Source: Christensenella sp. UBA1224 (GTDB lineage: Bacteria; Bacillota; Clostridia; Christensenellales; Aristaeellaceae). Taken from it: a stretch of DNA of 5,112 nt. The stretch covers positions 1 to 5,112 of the forward strand of contig DBXA01000096.1 in NCBI GenBank assembly GCA_002309235.1, in the 5' to 3' direction. The notes below the pieces were generated by a model that saw only the letters and a list, made by a program, of their open reading frames with translations, was not told the origin of the DNA and ran no database searches. The translations under genes and the position numbers were made by a program. Shown here piece by piece: positions 1 to 5,112 of the stretch (positions within the stretch are counted from its first letter, which is position 1; every line of letters starts with the position of its first letter).

Positions 1-680
1 GAGATGCTTTCAAAGCCGATGAACGCCCACAGCGAGATCACCGCGATCTTCACGATCTGCCCAAGGGGGGCTTTGCCCGTCACGAAGGCCGGTGACCAAT
101 TGTCTGTAAGGTGAATCGCCGCGCCGCAAAAGCACAGCACGATACCCACCACGAACAGAAGGACCATGCCGATCATCAGCCTTGCCGCGACATTTTTCGA
201 CCGCGCACAGAGAAACGCTGCGGCGAGAATGAAAGCGACGGACAGAAGCGCCTCGCCCAGATACACACCATAGCCGAAAAGTTCGTACATTCTTCCGAAG
301 CGGAATATGTCCCCGAGAAAATAGCGTGCGAACAGCGGCAGCGAGGTCGCGTTCGCCCAGAGCATCGCCAGATAGGTCAGCATCAGAAACCATGCGGCAA
401 GGAAGCCGTGATCGTAGCCGAAGCATTCACGGCAGAAGGAATAAACTCCGCCCGCATCGGGGTAGCAGCTCATCATATACGCGTAATTTTGGCAAACTAC
501 CAGCATGATAATCGCACCGAGCACAAGGCCGATAACACTGCCAACGGGGCCAGCCTGGGCAAGATAGGTGTTGGCTGTGACTACAAGAGAGCCCCATCCG
601 ATGCTGGTGCCCAGAGCGAAAGCCCATGCTCCTATAGGGGAGAGGTTTCGCGTCAGGCTTTTTCTTGTCTGTATGTCCAT
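1..680 (-). CDS. APC-superfamily amino acid/amine permease, N-terminal part (runs off the window)
   Basis: An open frame read from ATG at 680 gives 226 codons and leaves the window with no stop, so the C-terminal half is missing. The protein would be an inner-membrane secondary transporter for amino acids or amines; the substrate cannot be told. Visible APC hallmarks: TM1 at about residues 15-35 with the glycine-rich broken-helix stretch GTSIGWGS; TM2 at about 44-64; the loop PDAGGVYSFCRECFGYDHGF (residues 74-93), which fits the family pattern PxAGGxYxxxxxxFGxxxGF; TM3 at about 93-117; TM4 at about 137-158; TM5 at about 165-188; and the TM6 substrate-site motif AFIGFES at 219-225, just before the cut. 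The start is supported by AGGAAAG ten bases upstream. The gene lies 43 bases after the stop of a kinase remnant and on the same strand, so it may be read through from upstream; I see no clear promoter of its own. APC membership is confident, substrate unknown. Confidence 0.9.
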   Translation of the reverse strand, partial: MDIQTRKSLTRNLSPIGAWAFALGTSIGWGSLVVTANTYLAQAGPVGSVIGLVLGAIIMLVVCQNYAYMMSCYPDAGGVYSFCRECFGYDHGFLAAWFLMLTYLAMLWANATSLPLFARYFLGDIFRFGRMYELFGYGVYLGEALLSVAFILAAAFLCARSKNVAARLMIGMVLLFVVGIVLCFCGAAIHLTDNWSPAFVTGKAPLGQIVKIAVISLWAFIGFESI

Positions 681-690
681 TTCAACACTT

Positions 691-697
691 CTTTCCT
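691..697 (-). promoter_or_regulatory. Ribosome binding site of the permease
   Basis: On the minus strand this reads AGGAAAG and ends ten bases before the ATG at 680. The permease frame stays open upstream of this ATG into the kinase remnant but has no other credible start there, so this site fixes the start. The spacing is slightly long. Confidence 0.6.
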
Positions 698-715
698 GCC
701 GAAAACATTTAACCG

Positions 716-734
716 AGGGGCTATTACGTCCCCT
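716..734 (-). repeat. Small inverted repeat between the kinase remnant and the permease
   Basis: Arms AGGGG (716-720) and CCCCT (730-734) flank a nine-base loop that contains the TAA stop of the receiver remnant. In RNA this could form a five-base-pair hairpin. No uridine run follows on the minus strand, so it does not look like an intrinsic terminator. It could be a weak stabilising or attenuating structure, or chance. Confidence 0.3.
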
Positions 735-911
735 TAGGAATCAGTCTGTCTAAGGTTTCCATCACTTTAGGCGCGTCGTAAGGTTTGGCCAGGTGCCCGT
801 CCATACCGGCCTCGAGAGCGATCTTCTGATCCTCCTCAAAGGCGTTGGCGGTCACGGCGATGATCGGGACATGCGCTTTCCGCGGGTCTTCCAACGCCCG
901 GATCTGTCTTG

Positions 912-927
912 CAGCTTTTTAAAGCTG
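912..927. repeat. Perfect 7+2+7 inverted repeat at the remnant's internal junction
   Basis: The plus strand reads CAGCTTTTTAAAGCTG: arms CAGCTTT and AAAGCTG around a two-base centre. It lies exactly where similarity to the binding-protein domain ends and similarity to the receiver domain begins, and it contains the in-frame stop (919-921). No T-run follows on either strand, so it is not a standard terminator. It may mark the deletion endpoint or act as a small RNA hairpin after the kinase gene. Confidence 0.6.
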
Positions 928-945
928 ATCGAATAATACTTGCTG

Positions 946-959
946 CTCAGCAAGCTGAG
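946..959. repeat. Perfect 6+2+6 inverted repeat downstream of the kinase gene
   Basis: The plus strand reads CTCAGCAAGCTGAG, arms CTCAGC and GCTGAG around AA. It falls inside the binding-domain scrap, 37 bases after the stop of the intact kinase. Together with the repeat at 912-927 it gives two closely spaced short hairpins in the transcript between kinase and permease. They may affect RNA stability or read-through. No U-run supports termination. Confidence 0.45.
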
Positions 960-995
960 ATAATTCGGCTCTTCCTCGGCTGCTCAAATTTGCTT

Positions 996-3900
996 TCATA
1001 TGGCGGGAATAAGCTTTTCCAGCGTGCCAAACAGGATCTCGGGTTCGACCGGTTTGCTCAGGTGCGCATCCAGCCCAGCCTGCAAGCTGCGCTGCACATC
1101 CTCGTCAAAGGCGTTGGCTGTAAGCGCGATGATCGGGATGCTCTTTGCGTCCTCCCGTTCCATAGCGCGGATCACTTTTGTTGCCTCCAGGCCATCCATG
1201 ATCGGCATGCGCATATCCATCAGGATGGCTGAATAATATCCTGCGTCATGGGAAGCGAACAGATTCACAGCTTCCTGTCCGTTCTCCGCGTGATCCACTT
1301 CCATTTCGCGCATACCGAGTACCATCATCATGATCTCGGCATTTACCTGCACATCCTCAGCGAGAAGTATCCGGCGACCTTTCAGATCCGCCGTTTTCTT
1401 TGCAAGCGCCTCGTTCTTGCGCCGGAAAGCTTCCCGAAATTCGTCCATCACACTGCCTGCGAACAGCGGTTTCGCAACAAAGGTATCAACACCGGCCGCT
1501 CTCGCTTCATCTGCTACATCGTCCCAGTTAAAAGAAGTCAAAATGATAATCGGGGTATCATTGCCCACGATCTGTCTGATCTGGCGCGTTGTTTCCACGC
1601 CGTCCAGCTCCGGCATTTTCCAATCCACCAGGATCAGATCATATTCTTCCTGACGGCCGTGGCGAAGTCTTACCTTATCGATACCTTCCCATCCGGATTC
1701 CGCCGTTTCACAACTGATGCCGATCTGCCCAAGGATTACCTCAGCATGCTCCAGTGCGATTCTATCATCATCGATCACCAGCACGCTCATGTCGTGCGGA
1801 TTCAGATCACCATCCGCCGCTAATGTATCTTTCCGGCCTGATTCCTCCAGAGTAACGGTGACAGTAAAAGTAGTTCCTGCACCTTTTTCGCTCTCTACTT
1901 CTATGGTGCCATTCATGAGTTCTACGATACTCTTTGTAATCGGCATGCCGAGGCCGGTACTGCCGTATTTGCTGGTGGAAGAGGAATCCTCCTGGCTGAA
2001 GGCCTCAAAGATATGCGGGATGTATTCTTTGCTCATACCAATGCCGGTATCTTTGAACGTGAGATGGAGCGTCGCCATATCATCGAAACGATGCCCCTCT
2101 TCGATGAGAAACGTCACCTTTCCGCCTTCCGGCGTAAACTTCACGGCATTGCCCAGAATATTCAGCATCACCTGTTTCAGCTTCATGGCGTCGCCGATAT
2201 AGTAATCATCGATCTTCCCGATGATCCTGCATTCGTAGTGAATGCCCTTGTCCCGGCACTGACCGCCGATCATGTTGTTGACCTGCTCCAGATTTTTTGA
2301 GAAAGAGAATTCTTCTTTCTTGATGACCATGCGTCCGGACTCTATCCGCGACATATCCAGAATGTCATTGATGATCCCCAGCAGATGGCGGGCGGAAGCA
2401 CCGATCTTCTCCAGATATTCCTTCACCTTGTCCGATGCGGTAGGATCATTCATTGCGATATTGTTCAGACCGATGATCGCGTTCATGGGCGTACGTATCT
2501 CATGGCTCATGTTAGAGAGAAAAGCAGTCTTGGCCCGATTGGCCTGCTCGGCAGTGTCCAGAGCGTCCCTGAGCGCCTGTTGCTGCGTCAGAGATTTTCG
2601 CATATCTTCATCAATATCGGAGAAGCCCACGCCAATAGCGTGAACGATATGATCATCCCGGTCCTCCGGATGACGAACACCCGCCATTCTCAGCATGGCA
2701 TAGGATTCCTTCCCATCGTTCAGTTCAAGAAAGCGGTACGCAATGATCTGCTGTGTTGCAAGCGCGGCGCGGATGTTTTCCGGCTGAATGAAAGCAAGAT
2801 AGTCTTCTCTGTAAGGCTCCGCCACATGATTGTAGGCAAAAGCAGTGAAATCCCTCAGGAAGGGGAATGATGCGCCAAGTGCGGGTGCTTCGCTGAATCT
2901 GGGATCATCGCGGTAGCAGATTGCTTCGTCTTTGTCCAGATCCACATAGTAAACGCTTCTGTAGTCGGATGCCATCGCGGTGATCATCTGATCCTGCTGT
3001 TTCTGAAGAGCCTGCTGCTCCAGAAGCAGTTCTTTCTCCTTCAGCCTGGTCCTGTTCCGGCGGCTGTCCCGGACAAGCAGAAAAATAATCAGGGCTATGA
3101 CGGCAAGGATCGCGCTGGCAAACAGCGTCATATGATCCCGAAGCATATCGACAAAGCCATATGTATACAGGCCGGAGGTGTATCGATAGGAGATATTCTG
3201 CGCGTAGTCGCTGCCCAGGATGGTAATGCCCCGATTGAGGAGCTTGAGTAATCCTTCATTCCCGATTTCAACGCCGAAGCAGCGATCATCACTTCTTGCA
3301 GCCTGCTGCATGGAAAGGCCTTCATACTTGCTGTTGCGGAGAATGTCGTTTGCTCTGAGGCCGTTCAGGGTCGTTACGCCGACTTCCCCGGAAAGTACGG
3401 CCTCAAGGCAGTCTTCAATCGACGGATAAAGCGTGATCTCCGCATCGGGATAATTTGTCCGCACATAGTAGTACTGCATGCGATTATTTTCATTGACCGC
3501 GAATGTCTGTAATTTTTCCTCGCTGAATTCCCCATGATAGACCAACTCTGATGAAGCGGAAGCAACTGCATGGGACTGATTGATCCCGTTCACTTCCGAG
3601 TAATACAAACCACCGCCAACGGGAAACGCGGTATCAATTTCGCCTGCGTTCATGGCTGCGATCATATCATCGTATTTTTCGTAGCCGGTATAAGTAACAT
3701 TCAGATCACCAATGCCAAGCCCCTCCAGGAGATCAGGGATATAATCCTTGATCAGGCCGATGACCTGTCCCTGCTTATCGGTGTCACTGTAGGGCAGATA
3801 ATTTTCCAGATATCCTATGTGAAGCGTGTCATGTGAGGAGATCCATTCAAGTTCCGCTTCAGAAAATGCCCGCGCAGTAATACTGGCCGGGTAATACTTG

Positions 3901-4670
3901 GCGCTGAGGGAATAGAGGAAATTCGGCTCCTCCTCAGCCAGACGAGACTGCGCCTCGTTTAGTGACGAGAGAAGATCCGGCCTTTGGATACTGACGCAAA
4001 GGTAATAATCGGTCGACCCGAAAACCAGCAGCGGCACCGCGTGATCCCGTCCGTATGCACCATCGCTTTCTGCCACAAGAATATCTACCTCGTGGCTGTC
4101 AAAAGCGCCAAACAGTCCGGTATAATCCGGAAAGACGGTAACTTCCGCCTGAATGGCATGCTCTTGAAGAAATGTGTTCAGTGTACTTATCATGGCGCTG
4201 TCAAGAACACCGATTTTCCTTCCATTCAGGGTATCTGTATCCTGTGTGATATCCGTGTCCGTATCATGCCGCACCAGATAATAGGACTCACTGCCCATGG
4301 CGGCATCTGGGTAACCAATCAACCCTTCCCGGTCGTCCCTGTAAGCCAGACCGGCCAGCAGATCGATCTTGCCATCAAGGAGCATCTGGTACAGCTCGGA
4401 AAAACCGCCGTAAACATACTCATATTTCCAGCCGGTATACTCTGAGATCTTCCTGTAATACTCGTAGGCGTACCCGGTTTTGACCAAACCGTCCCCCGCA
4501 CCTTCCTGAAAAACTTCGTTTTCGTAATATCCGACCCGGATAACCTCCGGATCGTTCTCGACCGCGAAAGCCTGAATGGGGATCAACATCACGGCAAGAA
4601 GCAAAACGCAGCCAACCGCGAGGATCCTGCGCAGAGACAGCATTCTTCTGGGCATTTGCAAAATATCCAT
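996..4670 (-). CDS. BvgS-like hybrid sensor histidine kinase with two extracytoplasmic binding domains and two receivers
   Basis: A 1224-residue membrane sensor expected to bind a small solute outside the membrane, autophosphorylate on His and pass phosphate to its own receivers. Layout: signal peptide or membrane anchor (residues 1-36, possible cleavage AFA/V); two SBP_bac_3-like domains at about 42-260 and 282-500; transmembrane helix about 514-533; basic coiled coil about 535-565; PAS-like region about 566-690; helical linker; HisKA with SHEIRTPMN and phospho-acceptor H723; ATPase domain with N box (N837, N841), DTGIGM (874-879), IFEAF and GSTGLGM (903-909). Receiver 1 (about 961-1085) has D967/D968, phospho-acceptor D1016, T1045 and K1067. 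Receiver 2 (about 1099-1222) has E1105/D1106, D1152, T1184 and K1206. All catalytic residues are present. There is no HPt and no DNA-binding or other output domain. The ATG at 4670 follows GGGAGGG by ten bases and lies six bases after the helix-turn-helix gene's stop, so the two are very probably co-transcribed and translationally coupled. A second in-frame TGA follows the stop at 984-986. The ligand is unknown; the adjacent permease makes an amino acid or amine plausible. Confidence 0.95.
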   Translation of the reverse strand: MDILQMPRRMLSLRRILAVGCVLLLAVMLIPIQAFAVENDPEVIRVGYYENEVFQEGAGDGLVKTGYAYEYYRKISEYTGWKYEYVYGGFSELYQMLLDGKIDLLAGLAYRDDREGLIGYPDAAMGSESYYLVRHDTDTDITQDTDTLNGRKIGVLDSAMISTLNTFLQEHAIQAEVTVFPDYTGLFGAFDSHEVDILVAESDGAYGRDHAVPLLVFGSTDYYLCVSIQRPDLLSSLNEAQSRLAEEEPNFLYSLSAKYYPASITARAFSEAELEWISSHDTLHIGYLENYLPYSDTDKQGQVIGLIKDYIPDLLEGLGIGDLNVTYTGYEKYDDMIAAMNAGEIDTAFPVGGGLYYSEVNGINQSHAVASASSELVYHGEFSEEKLQTFAVNENNRMQYYYVRTNYPDAEITLYPSIEDCLEAVLSGEVGVTTLNGLRANDILRNSKYEGLSMQQAARSDDRCFGVEIGNEGLLKLLNRGITILGSDYAQNISYRYTSGLYTYGFVDMLRDHMTLFASAILAVIALIIFLLVRDSRRNRTRLKEKELLLEQQALQKQQDQMITAMASDYRSVYYVDLDKDEAICYRDDPRFSEAPALGASFPFLRDFTAFAYNHVAEPYREDYLAFIQPENIRAALATQQIIAYRFLELNDGKESYAMLRMAGVRHPEDRDDHIVHAIGVGFSDIDEDMRKSLTQQQALRDALDTAEQANRAKTAFLSNMSHEIRTPMNAIIGLNNIAMNDPTASDKVKEYLEKIGASARHLLGIINDILDMSRIESGRMVIKKEEFSFSKNLEQVNNMIGGQCRDKGIHYECRIIGKIDDYYIGDAMKLKQVMLNILGNAVKFTPEGGKVTFLIEEGHRFDDMATLHLTFKDTGIGMSKEYIPHIFEAFSQEDSSSTSKYGSTGLGMPITKSIVELMNGTIEVESEKGAGTTFTVTVTLEESGRKDTLAADGDLNPHDMSVLVIDDDRIALEHAEVILGQIGISCETAESGWEGIDKVRLRHGRQEEYDLILVDWKMPELDGVETTRQIRQIVGNDTPIIILTSFNWDDVADEARAAGVDTFVAKPLFAGSVMDEFREAFRRKNEALAKKTADLKGRRILLAEDVQVNAEIMMMVLGMREMEVDHAENGQEAVNLFASHDAGYYSAILMDMRMPIMDGLEATKVIRAMEREDAKSIPIIALTANAFDEDVQRSLQAGLDAHLSKPVEPEILFGTLEKLIPAI

Positions 4671-4676
4671 TTGTAT

Positions 4677-4889
4677 TTATCCCTCCCGCTTCACATACGA
4701 CAGCTCGATGTCATAACCAAGAGCTTCCATCGTGGCAACAAAGGTCTTGTTGATGATCTTTTCCGGTGTTTTGATCAGCCGACTGACGTAGGAGCGCGTG
4801 GTCGAAAGCTCTTCGGCGAGCTTTGCCTGCGTCTTGCTCTCCTCAATGCATTTGACCTTTACGTCGATTTCAATATTATTTATCAGCAC
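4677..4889 (-). CDS. Small Xre/Cro-like helix-turn-helix protein
   Basis: Read from GTG at 4889, this is a 70-residue cytoplasmic protein that is mostly a lambda-repressor-type helix-turn-helix: TQAKLAEEL (residues 20-28) as the first helix, the turn STT, and RSYVSRLIKT (32-41) as the recognition helix, with a short tail ending ELSYVKREG. There is no receiver, sensor or protease-like domain. The GTG start is preferred because GAGG lies seven bases upstream and a near-consensus promoter at 4939-4967 places the probable transcript start near 4932; the longer frame from ATG 5021 would begin upstream of that promoter. The gene ends six bases before the kinase ATG, and its last codons contain the kinase's ribosome binding site. 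It may repress its own operon or act beside the kinase. It could instead be an antitoxin-like or phage-derived regulator, but no toxin or phage gene is visible nearby. Confidence 0.85.
   Translation of the reverse strand: MLINNIEIDVKVKCIEESKTQAKLAEELSTTRSYVSRLIKTPEKIINKTFVATMEALGYDIELSYVKREG
4681..4687 (-). promoter_or_regulatory. Ribosome binding site of the hybrid kinase, inside the upstream gene
   Basis: GGGAGGG on the minus strand, ending ten bases before ATG 4670. It lies within the last codons (Arg-Glu-Gly) of the helix-turn-helix gene, so ribosomes finishing that gene pass over it. This favours translational coupling. Later in-frame ATGs at residues 6 and 10 have no comparable site. 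Confidence 0.75.
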
Positions 4890-4893
4890 AAGT

Positions 4894-4900
4894 CCGCCTC
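4894..4900 (-). promoter_or_regulatory. Ribosome binding site that sets the GTG start of the helix-turn-helix gene
   Basis: The minus strand reads GAGGCGG. The GAGG core (4897-4900) is seven bases from the GTG at 4889. It is the only Shine-Dalgarno-like element between the promoter and the conserved part of the protein with good spacing to an in-frame start. Confidence 0.6.
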
Positions 4901-4938
4901 GTTTTCTGCCTGCAAATGTTTCCTTATACGTGAAACTA

Positions 4939-4967
4939 ATTATACTATATAAAAACGCTGATTTCAA
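4939..4967 (-). promoter_or_regulatory. Sigma-A/sigma-70 type promoter of the regulator-kinase operon
   Basis: On the minus strand the -35 box TTGAAA (4962-4967) and the -10 box TATAAT (4939-4944) are separated by exactly 17 bases, in an A/T-rich stretch. The expected transcript start is near 4932, giving a leader of about 43 bases before GTG 4889. The -10 matches consensus perfectly and the -35 matches five of six (TTGACA), so basal activity should be strong unless repressed. Confidence 0.85.
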
Positions 4968-4974
4968 CTGAAAT
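4961..4974. promoter_or_regulatory. Candidate operator palindrome overlapping the -35 box
   Basis: ATTTCAACTGAAAT is a perfect inverted repeat (ATTTCA, two bases, TGAAAT) that covers the whole -35 hexamer. Its size and two-fold symmetry fit the site of a dimeric Xre/Cro-type repressor, and such a protein is the first gene read from this promoter, so autoregulation is a reasonable inference. A second, weaker pair, GTTTC/GAAAC with a nine-base gap (4918-4936), lies at the expected transcript start. Binding itself is not shown by the sequence. Confidence 0.45.
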
Positions 4975-5112
4975 TGTATGTTCATCGCTTGATTGTTTGC
5001 GGTAAACTGAGAGTGTAGCAAAAGGGCGCGAAAAAGAGAGCAGGGCTCAGGGAAAGGGAAAGAGCCATTGCCAACACCGAGAAAAACCGTTACCCTTTAG
5101 TTTGATCAGAAC
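4975..5112. other. Noncoding upstream region
   Basis: No frame of useful length is open here on either strand; minus-strand frames entering at 5112 meet stops within a few codons. The stretch is purine-rich on the plus strand between about 5030 and 5066. A five-base inverted repeat, GGCTC (5044-5048) and GAGCC (5062-5066) with a 13-base loop, is followed on the minus strand by a short T-run near 5030-5036, about eight bases after the stem. It could be a weak terminator of an upstream minus-strand gene outside the window, but the stem is short and the T-run distant. No origin, tRNA or attachment site is recognised. Confidence 0.5.

Larger units (their letters stand above)
724..983 (-). pseudogene. 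Remnant of a second hybrid sensor histidine kinase (binding-domain scrap joined to receiver-domain end)
   Basis: Two fragments lie in different minus-strand frames. Bases 983-915 encode a piece starting AAEEEPNYLSLLSSKYYSIS, which matches AEEEPNFLYSLSAKYY at residues 245-260 of the intact kinase next door (12 of 16 identical), the end of its first binding-protein-like domain. Bases 915-724 encode AARQIRAL to LIPKGT and stop at TAA. This matches the last 62 or so residues of that kinase's second receiver, including VPIIAVTANAF with the conserved Thr and HLAKP with the conserved Lys. Identity there is a little under half, so the source was a diverged paralogue and not a recent copy. In the receiver frame a TAA at 919-921 sits just before the receiver piece; in the binding-domain frame a TGA lies at 984-986. 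No start codon with a ribosome binding site was found. Relative to the intact kinase, about 240 codons are missing in front and about 900 in the middle, including the phosphorylated Asp. It is almost certainly non-functional. Confidence 0.82.

Noticed and set aside
10..627. Two closed minus-strand frames (10-426 and 427-627)
   Set aside because: Both are out of frame with the permease, and their translations are arginine-rich with no family signature.
111..737. Plus-strand open frame of 208 codons opposite the permease
   Set aside because: The translation is rich in His, Arg, Gln and Glu with no domain pattern, while the minus strand in the same place gives clear membrane helices and APC motifs.
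724..894. Receiver remnant as a separately translated small protein from an internal TTG
   Set aside because: There is no ribosome binding site at that TTG, and the piece lacks the acidic pocket and the phospho-acceptor Asp, so a working single-domain receiver is not credible.
905..965. Intrinsic terminator after the kinase gene
   Set aside because: Two good inverted repeats are present (912-927 and 946-959), but neither is followed by a T-run on either strand.
909..1232. Plus-strand open frames (909-1232 and 1000-1236) over the kinase 3' end and the remnant
   Set aside because: They overlap conserved receiver coding sequence on the other strand and show no independent support.
1248..1823. 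Plus-strand open frame of 191 codons opposite the receiver domains
   Set aside because: It lies wholly antisense to the conserved receiver domains of the kinase, shows no recognisable motif and has no good ribosome binding site. It is a shadow of the real gene.
3984..4445. Plus-strand open frame of 153 codons within the sensor-domain region
   Set aside because: It is antisense to well-formed binding-domain coding sequence, with no motif and no supporting start signal.
4941..4946. Divergent plus-strand promoter using TATACT
   Set aside because: There is no matching -35 element at proper spacing and no plus-strand gene downstream in the window.

Overview
The window looks like chromosomal DNA of a gut-type Firmicute (class Clostridia, perhaps Lachnospiraceae or Oscillospiraceae). 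This placement is inferred. It rests on mid-range base composition, a strong sigma-A type promoter, Shine-Dalgarno starts, and a BvgS-like hybrid kinase carrying a PAS-like segment of the kind common in Clostridia. Every gene I can support is on the minus strand, so the region is read from position 5112 down to 1.

In transcription order: (1) about 145 bases of noncoding DNA (4968-5112). (2) A near-consensus promoter (TTGAAA, 17-base spacer, TATAAT at 4939-4967) whose -35 end overlaps a 14-base palindrome. (3) A 70-codon Xre/Cro-like helix-turn-helix gene starting at GTG 4889, not at the ATG at 5021 that would give the longest frame. (4) Six bases further on, a 1224-residue hybrid sensor histidine kinase with signal peptide, two periplasmic-binding-protein-like sensor domains, one membrane helix, a PAS-like region, a complete kinase core and two complete receiver domains. 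(5) A broken remnant of a second, diverged hybrid kinase (724-983): a piece of a binding-protein domain joined out of frame to the end of a receiver domain, with a perfect 7+2+7 inverted repeat at the join. (6) The first 226 codons of an APC-superfamily amino-acid or amine permease, starting at 680 and running off the window at position 1.

The likely logic is an extracytoplasmic solute sensor next to a solute transporter, with a small DNA-binding protein co-transcribed with the sensor. The kinase has neither an HPt domain nor an output domain, and no separate HPt protein or response regulator with an output domain is present here, so the end of the relay lies elsewhere. The remnant suggests that the permease was once next to its own paired kinase, or that two kinases stood in tandem, and that most of one was lost.

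No tRNA, rRNA, CRISPR array, transposase or convincing intrinsic terminator was seen.
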